A DNA stretch of 64,000 nt, from positions 1-64,000 of the forward strand of contig JBFLFY010000005.1 of NCBI GenBank assembly GCA_041859875.1, given 5' to 3'. The stretch's first letter is position 1. Every line of letters begins with the position of its first letter. Below, one piece after another: positions 59,476-64,000 of this stretch. Both the position numbers and the translations under genes were made by a program. Source of the DNA: Thermocaproicibacter sp041859875. GTDB lineage: Bacteria; Bacillota; Clostridia; Oscillospirales; Acutalibacteraceae. A model generated the notes under the pieces. It saw only the letters and a list, made by a program, of their open reading frames with translations, searched no databases and was not told the origin of the DNA.

Positions 59476-60525
59476 GTGAAAAGTAAAAAGCTGATGTTGA
59501 TACGGAATATTATTATTCTGGTCTTCAGCCTCATTTTCCTGGTGGGCGGGTGCGCTTGCCTTTACGCCGACCAACTTTTGAGCAAAATTAAATATACCCC
59601 CGATGTCGGCAGTTCACAGGCGGGGCCTGCGCTGCAGTTTAATGCCGGAAACGGCTCCAGCAACAACACCAATGCGAAAGCCGGGATTATCGGCGGGATG
59701 TATCACGACGACGCCATTATTAACATCCTAATGCTCGGAACGGATGATTATCAGAAAGACGACGTGGGCCGCAGCGACAGTATGCTGCTCGTTTCCATTG
59801 ACACGCGCCATAACAAGCTGAAAATCACTTCTTTTATGCGTGACCTGTATGTTGCCATACCGGGAATTGGCAGCAATAAGTTGAACGCCGCCTACAGCCT
59901 TGCCGGAGGTAAGGAAAAGGGCGCGCGCAAGGTCGTTACTACATTGGAGGCAAATTTTGGCATAGACATCGACCGCTATGTTATCGTTGACTTTTCCGCA
60001 TTCCCGAAAATTATTGACCGCCTCGGCGGAGTTGAGATTAATCTTACCAATGAAACAAACAGTGACGGGATTGGCGAAGCTGGAATTATTAACGCGTATT
60101 CCGGCGACAGCAAACAGGTACATACCGGGTTAAACAATTTGGACGGGCTTCAGGCACGCTATTATACGCGCATCCGGGAAATCGGCAACGACTTCGAGCG
60201 TACGGAGCGCCAGCGCAAAGTCTTTACAAGCCTTGTAAACAAGCTGAAGGCTGCCAGCCTGCCAACCATTTATGGTGTTTTGGCCGATACGCTGAACGAC
60301 ATTACCACGAACATGACAAAGGATGAAATTGTGTCCATGGCATCCAATTCGCTGACCTACCTGCATTACCCGATTGTTCAGGACCGTGTGCCGCGGGATG
60401 GCGAGTACACCTCCAAAAATTTGGATGTGGGCGCCTGCCTTGTGCCGGACCTTACAGAATGCCGTGACTCGTTTACAAAGTTTATTTTTGAAAATGATAT
60501 TCCCACGGGAACCTACACCCCGTAA
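59476..60525 (+). CDS. LytR-CpsA-Psr (LCP) cell-wall ligase, copy 2
   Basis: A 349-residue LCP enzyme starting at GTG with AAGGA 8 bases upstream. The domain order and catalytic residues match copy 1 (NILMLGTDDYQKDDVGRSDSM, MRDLYVAIPGIG, REIGNDFERTERQRKVF, and the shared ending SFTKFIFENDIPTG). Differences concentrate in the linker after the anchor and in the roughly 25 residues before the end. A tandem duplication after which each copy kept its own promoter; possible division of substrates or conditions. Confidence 0.92.
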   Translation: MKSKKLMLIRNIIILVFSLIFLVGGCACLYADQLLSKIKYTPDVGSSQAGPALQFNAGNGSSNNTNAKAGIIGGMYHDDAIINILMLGTDDYQKDDVGRSDSMLLVSIDTRHNKLKITSFMRDLYVAIPGIGSNKLNAAYSLAGGKEKGARKVVTTLEANFGIDIDRYVIVDFSAFPKIIDRLGGVEINLTNETNSDGIGEAGIINAYSGDSKQVHTGLNNLDGLQARYYTRIREIGNDFERTERQRKVFTSLVNKLKAASLPTIYGVLADTLNDITTNMTKDEIVSMASNSLTYLHYPIVQDRVPRDGEYTSKNLDVGACLVPDLTECRDSFTKFIFENDIPTGTYTP

Positions 60526-60550
60526 ACCCTGAAATCTATAAAAGGGAAAA

Positions 60551-60582
60551 GCCGCACAGCTGGATGCCGTGCGGCTTTTTTT
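60551..60582 (+). terminator. Terminator of the LCP genes
   Basis: GCCGCAC pairs with GTGCGGC, then seven T running into AAGGAG of the next gene. Confidence 0.8.
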
Positions 60583-60601
60583 AAGGAGTTTGTCAAAAAT
60601 C

Positions 60602-61885
60602 ATGTCTGCACCACTGTATGAAGCACTTCTGCGCCATAAAAGCCTTAACCGCTCGTCGTTTCACACGCCCGGCCATAAAAATAATCTGCAGGCGCTGCCG
60701 CCGGACCTGTATTCGCTCGATTTTACTGAACTGCCGGACACCGACAGCCTTTTTGACGCGGCAGGGCCTATCCGGCAAGCAGAACAGCTTGCCTCACAAT
60801 TTTTCGGGACAGCGCGCACCTGCCTTTCTGCGGGTGGCTGTACCCTCTGCATTCAGGCGATGCTGCGGCTTGCTGCGCCGCAGGGCGGGAAAGTGCTTTG
60901 CTCGCGTGTCATCCACCGGGGAGCGGTAAACGCAATGGCCTTGCTTGGGCTGGAACCCGTCTGGGCCATGCCGGGGGATGTCCTTTCTGCTTTACACGAA
61001 CACACGGATGTAAAGGCTGTTTACATTACAAGCCCGAACTATTATGGCCAGCTGATGGATGTGTCGGCTCTTTCCGCCGCCTGCAGACGAAAAAGCATTC
61101 CGCTGCTTGTGGACTGTGCCCACGGCGCGCAGCTGATGTTTACGGAGCCAAAGCTGCACCCGCTTTCCCTTGGCGCGGCGATGACGGCGGATTCCGCGCA
61201 TAAAACCCTCGGCGTGCTTACAGGCGGCGCATGGCTGAATATCGGCGATACACGCTATGCGGAAGGCGCAAAACAGGCGATGGCGCTGTTTGGTTCTACG
61301 AGCCCGTCTTACCCGATTATGGCTTCGCTTGATTACGCCCGCGAATGGCTGCAGGTGCACCCGGGCGCGTTCCTGCCGCTGCAGCAGAGAGTGTCGGAAA
61401 TCCGTGCGCTGGCGCAAAGCCGCGGGATTGCGCTCCCTGCGGGGCCGTGCGACCCCACACGCATTACGCTGAAAACCGCATCCATTGGTGTGACGGGAAC
61501 CCGGGCGGCGGAAATATTCCGCAGAATGGGTGTTGAGCCGGAGTATGCCGATGAGGCTTACCTTGTATTGATAGCGACGCCGTTTAATACGCCGGAAGAT
61601 TTCCGCCGCGTGGAAGAAGCCGTTAAGGCCCTGCCTGTTTTCAGCCCTTTACCGGAGCATCCGCCTCTGCCGCCTTTGCCGCCGGTTGACGCGAGCCTGC
61701 GCGAAGCAATCTTTGCTCCCGCAGAAACCGTTGCACTGAAAAGCGCCGTCGGCCGCATTGCCGCGGAAGCGGCTTGCCCGTGCCCGCCCGGTGTGCCTGC
61801 CGTTATGCCGGGCGAACGGGTTACGCCGGAGGCAGCGGAGTTTTTGCGCGGGTATGGCTTTTTACAGCTTAAAGTGCTAGAATAA
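60602..61885 (+). CDS. YaaO-like Orn/Lys/Arg decarboxylase-family protein
   Basis: A 427-residue PLP fold-I enzyme of the SpeA/YaaO family, which decarboxylates basic amino acids in polyamine synthesis. Seen are SFHTPGHKNN (about 20), the GGCTLCIQAML segment, DCAHGAQ and the PLP-lysine motif TADSAHKTLG (about 203). The C-terminal wing domain is shorter than in Bacillus YaaO (about 480). AAGGAG lies 13 bases before the ATG and directly abuts the terminator T run. It precedes darA-holB-ricT as in Bacillus, but without tmk between. Whether it is arginine or lysine specific is unknown. Confidence 0.85.
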   Translation: MSAPLYEALLRHKSLNRSSFHTPGHKNNLQALPPDLYSLDFTELPDTDSLFDAAGPIRQAEQLASQFFGTARTCLSAGGCTLCIQAMLRLAAPQGGKVLCSRVIHRGAVNAMALLGLEPVWAMPGDVLSALHEHTDVKAVYITSPNYYGQLMDVSALSAACRRKSIPLLVDCAHGAQLMFTEPKLHPLSLGAAMTADSAHKTLGVLTGGAWLNIGDTRYAEGAKQAMALFGSTSPSYPIMASLDYAREWLQVHPGAFLPLQQRVSEIRALAQSRGIALPAGPCDPTRITLKTASIGVTGTRAAEIFRRMGVEPEYADEAYLVLIATPFNTPEDFRRVEEAVKALPVFSPLPEHPPLPPLPPVDASLREAIFAPAETVALKSAVGRIAAEAACPCPPGVPAVMPGERVTPEAAEFLRGYGFLQLKVLE

Positions 61886-61975
61886 AAGTGTTCATATCGT
61901 AAAAAAACTGCATACTAATAAACTGTAGGAATATAGAATCCGAAAGAGCGCTGTATGGCGCGGGAGGGATTTCAT

Positions 61976-62299
61976 ATGAAACTTGTCATGGCAATCGTGG
62001 GGAGCGAAGACAGCGCCAATGTGGCTGAAGCTCTTACCAAAGACGGCTTTTCTGTTACAAAGCTGGCAACAACGGGCGGCTTCCTGAAATCCGGGAACAC
62101 CACGTTCATCGTTGGAACCGACGATGACAAGGTTGACCGCGTAATTGACATTGTTTCTGAGCAAAGCCGCCGCCGTACGCAGCTTGTGCCGAACACGGCT
62201 ACAATGGATATGGGAATGTACTCCGCCTACCCGGTGGAAGTCACGGTTGGCGGTTCAACAATTTTTGTGCTTCCTGTGGAGCGCTTTGAAAAAGTATGA
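61976..62299 (+). CDS. darA: Cyclic-di-AMP receptor DarA (PII-like, YaaQ)
   Basis: A trimeric PII-like c-di-AMP binder of 107 residues: VMAIVGSEDSANVAEAL, TKLATTGGFLKSGNTTFIVGTDDDKVD and the late GGSTIFVLPVERFEKV. The ATG at 61976 follows GGGAGGG; an in-frame ATG at 61955 lacks a site. Its stop overlaps the holB start by four bases, so the two are coupled. DarA's downstream partner is not known in general. Confidence 0.94.
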   Translation: MKLVMAIVGSEDSANVAEALTKDGFSVTKLATTGGFLKSGNTTFIVGTDDDKVDRVIDIVSEQSRRRTQLVPNTATMDMGMYSAYPVEVTVGGSTIFVLPVERFEKV

Positions 62300-63156
62300 G
62301 TCTGTGTTTTGAAAAGTATGAAGGCACAGTGCCGGAAGCACTTTCCGCGGCCTTTTCCGGCGGGCTGCCTCATGCTGTTTTGCTGGAAGGCGAACCGGGC
62401 AGCGGAACAGACCGGCTGGCTGCTTTTTTGGCGCAGGCGGCAGTCTGCGTGGCCGAGGGTGACAAGCCCTGTGGGCAGTGCTCCGGATGCAGAAAAGCGC
62501 GCACCGGTTCACATCCGGATATTTTTACGCTGAATGGCGACGAAAATCCGCGGGCTTTTCCGGTAGACGCCATTCGGCAGATACGCGCGGATGCATATAT
62601 CCGGCCGAATGAAGCGCCAAGCCGCGTCTTCGTTCTGCTTGGCGTTCAGAATATGTCTGAGATTTCGCAGAATGCCTTGCTGAAAATTTTAGAGGAACCG
62701 CCGAAGAATGTCCTGTTTTTGCTGACTTCTGTCAGCGCGGCGGCATTGCTTCCAACGGTGCGTTCCCGTTTGCAGGTATTTTCCGTTCCGGGCGGCGGTC
62801 TGCCGCAGAACTGGGAAACGGCTGAGCAGGTGGCACATGCGGTCACGGCTCCGGGTGGGGCGCAGCTGCTGTTTACGCTTGCGGAACCGTCCAAAGGCCG
62901 CGATTCGTTCCGTGAACTGCTGAAGCAGCTTTCACTGATTTTCCGTGATGCTCTTGTGCGGCGCTCGGGAGGAAAAGCGATGATTACCGGCTTGGAAGAA
63001 ACGGCTGCCCTGCTGAGCAGCCGCCTGACGCGCCGAAGTCTTATGCGTATGGAAGAAGCAACCGAAATGGCGCGCCGCGCGCTGGTGCAGAATGTTAATA
63101 CCGCCCTGCTGGCCGCCGCCTACTGTGCGGAAATACGCTCGGCGGCGGAACTGTAA
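62296..63156 (+). CDS. holB: DNA polymerase III delta' subunit
   Basis: Clamp-loader subunit. A 286-residue protein with AAA+ features: a degenerate P-loop GEPGSGTDR (no GKT, as usual for delta'), zinc module CGQCSGCRKARTGSHPD (about 55-72), VDAIRQIR, NALLKILEEPP, and the SRC-like VRSRLQVF arginine motif. The C-terminal collar domain is short. Begins within the darA stop (ATGA) and is followed 19 bases later by ricT, a conserved Firmicutes order. Confidence 0.94.
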   Translation: MSLCFEKYEGTVPEALSAAFSGGLPHAVLLEGEPGSGTDRLAAFLAQAAVCVAEGDKPCGQCSGCRKARTGSHPDIFTLNGDENPRAFPVDAIRQIRADAYIRPNEAPSRVFVLLGVQNMSEISQNALLKILEEPPKNVLFLLTSVSAAALLPTVRSRLQVFSVPGGGLPQNWETAEQVAHAVTAPGGAQLLFTLAEPSKGRDSFRELLKQLSLIFRDALVRRSGGKAMITGLEETAALLSSRLTRRSLMRMEEATEMARRALVQNVNTALLAAAYCAEIRSAAEL

Positions 63157-63175
63157 GCAGGAAGGAAGGTCTAAT

Positions 63176-64000
63176 ATGGCAGAAGTTATCGGCGTTCGCT
63201 TTCAGGACGTTGGCAAAGTATATTATTTTGATCCGGCAGGCAGCCAGATGAAACGGGGCGACAGCGTCATTGTGGAAACTTCACGCGGAATTGAGTGCGG
63301 CGAAGTTGCCATGGAAAACCGGCAGATTAGTGACGAAAAACTTGTTCAGCCGCTCAAAAAGCTGATTCGTCCCGCTACAAAAAATGACCTCCGAAAAGTT
63401 GAGGAAAACCATAAAAAAGAAAAAAGTGCGTTCCAAATTTGCCTGCAGAAAATTGCCGCTCATAAACTTGAGATGAAGCTCGTGGATGTGGAGTACACGT
63501 TTGACAACTCAAAGATTCTGTTTTATTTTACTGCAGATGGGCGTGTTGATTTCCGCGAGCTGGTGAAAGATCTTGCTTCGGTTTTTCGCACCCGCATTGA
63601 ACTGCGCCAGATTGGCGTGCGTGACGAGGCAAAAATGCTTGGCGGCATTGGAATCTGCGGGCGGCCTTTCTGCTGCTCGACGTTTCTCGGCGGGTTTCAG
63701 CCGGTTTCCATTAAAATGGCTAAAGAGCAGGGCCTTTCGCTGAATCCGGTGAAGATTTCCGGCATCTGCGGCCGCCTGATGTGCTGCCTGAAATATGAGC
63801 AGGAAGCATACACAGACATGATACGCGTCGTACCGGCTGTGAACACGGCAGTTATGACGCCGCAGGGAAAAGGAACGGTCACAGACCGCAACCTGCTCAG
63901 CGCCACGGTAAGCGTACGGCTGGATTCTGCGTTAGACACCACAGCACAAACGTTCCGTGCGGATGAGGTAAAGGTGCTGAAAGCTCCGCATACCGGTTCA
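63176..64000 (+). CDS. ricT: RicT (YaaT) PSP1-domain protein, 3' truncated by window end
   Basis: The frame runs to the last base (275 residues). RicT forms the RicAFT complex that supports RNase Y specificity, sporulation and biofilm in Bacillus, and binds Fe-S clusters. Seen: GVRFQDVGKVYYFDP at the start, GDSVIVETSRGIECGEV, the PSP1 core with VEYTFDNSKILFYFTADGRVDFRELVKDLA, and two Cys motifs GICGRPFCCSTFLGG and GICGRLMCCLKYE. AGGAAGG lies before the ATG at 63176. Confidence 0.95.
   Translation, partial: MAEVIGVRFQDVGKVYYFDPAGSQMKRGDSVIVETSRGIECGEVAMENRQISDEKLVQPLKKLIRPATKNDLRKVEENHKKEKSAFQICLQKIAAHKLEMKLVDVEYTFDNSKILFYFTADGRVDFRELVKDLASVFRTRIELRQIGVRDEAKMLGGIGICGRPFCCSTFLGGFQPVSIKMAKEQGLSLNPVKISGICGRLMCCLKYEQEAYTDMIRVVPAVNTAVMTPQGKGTVTDRNLLSATVSVRLDSALDTTAQTFRADEVKVLKAPHTGS

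Noticed and set aside
1..64000. CRISPR arrays, transposases, integrases, tRNA or rRNA genes
   Set aside because: No spaced direct repeats, no transposase or integrase domain and no tRNA cloverleaf with CCA-type ends seen in any intergenic gap.

Overview
The window looks like a chromosomal piece of an anaerobic, spore-forming Clostridia bacterium, most likely Oscillospirales/Ruminococcaceae-like. The evidence is spoVAC and spoVAD, a single-chain pyruvate:ferredoxin oxidoreductase, Firmicutes-type neighbourhoods (zapA-U32-dut-DUF4321-maf-mreB; YaaO-DarA-HolB-RicT), near-consensus sigma-A promoters with 17-base spacers, and AGGAGG-type ribosome binding sites. Base composition is moderate (about half G+C). 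The lineage is inferred from gene content only. I found no tRNA, rRNA, CRISPR array, insertion sequence or phage module, so this reads as core genome.

Layout. 1-6.1 kb: the 3' end of a MalK/MsmX-type sugar ABC ATPase, then a leftward cell-envelope/division cluster (zapA, U32 peptidase, dut, DUF4321, maf, and mreB with its own promoter). 6.5-11 kb: rightward glycogen/maltodextrin use (glgP, broken by a one-base frameshift, and a GH13 amylase) behind a strong promoter with a hairpin at the 5' end. 11-17 kb: glyQS, GtrA, manA, small unknowns, an SDR and a Cys/Pro/Trp-rich candidate spore-surface protein. 17-21 kb: a purine permease with a hairpin in its leader, and GTP-type PEPCK. 21-27.3 kb: a tightly coupled leftward operon polA-rlmA-GT-C-rimI-small membrane protein-tsaD. 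27.5-33 kb: dusB, GNAT, an InlB-repeat surface protein, an orphan ABC ATPase and a phosphohexomutase. 33-38 kb: spoVAD/spoVAC, an L,D-transpeptidase, queT under a preQ1-I riboswitch, and a CNNM/CorC-type protein. 38.5-42 kb: nifJ. 42-49 kb: an HD protein, HtrA protease, and the leftward sulfur/tRNA operon (cysteine desulfurase-thiI-cinA-unknown). 49-53 kb: a strong promoter, a roughly 265-nt structured leader or ncRNA, and a peptide-type ABC transporter (binding protein and two permeases, no ATPases). 53-57.4 kb: DUF2752, a frameshifted TM2 protein and a CsbB-like/YfhO sugar-transfer pair. 57.5-64 kb: yfbR, two tandem LCP ligases, and the YaaO-like decarboxylase, DarA, HolB and RicT genes running off the end.

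Points that most deserve a second look are the structured RNA at 49.1-49.4 kb, whose terminator 5' arm has a near duplicate upstream; the preQ1 riboswitch; the Cys/Pro/Trp-rich C1q-like protein behind a sporulation-type -10; the identical-length LCP tandem; the peptide importer and ABC ATPase lacking partners; and two one-base deletions that each split a conserved gene. I did not find a wholly new defence or mobile system. The strongest candidate for something undescribed is the 49.1 kb RNA.
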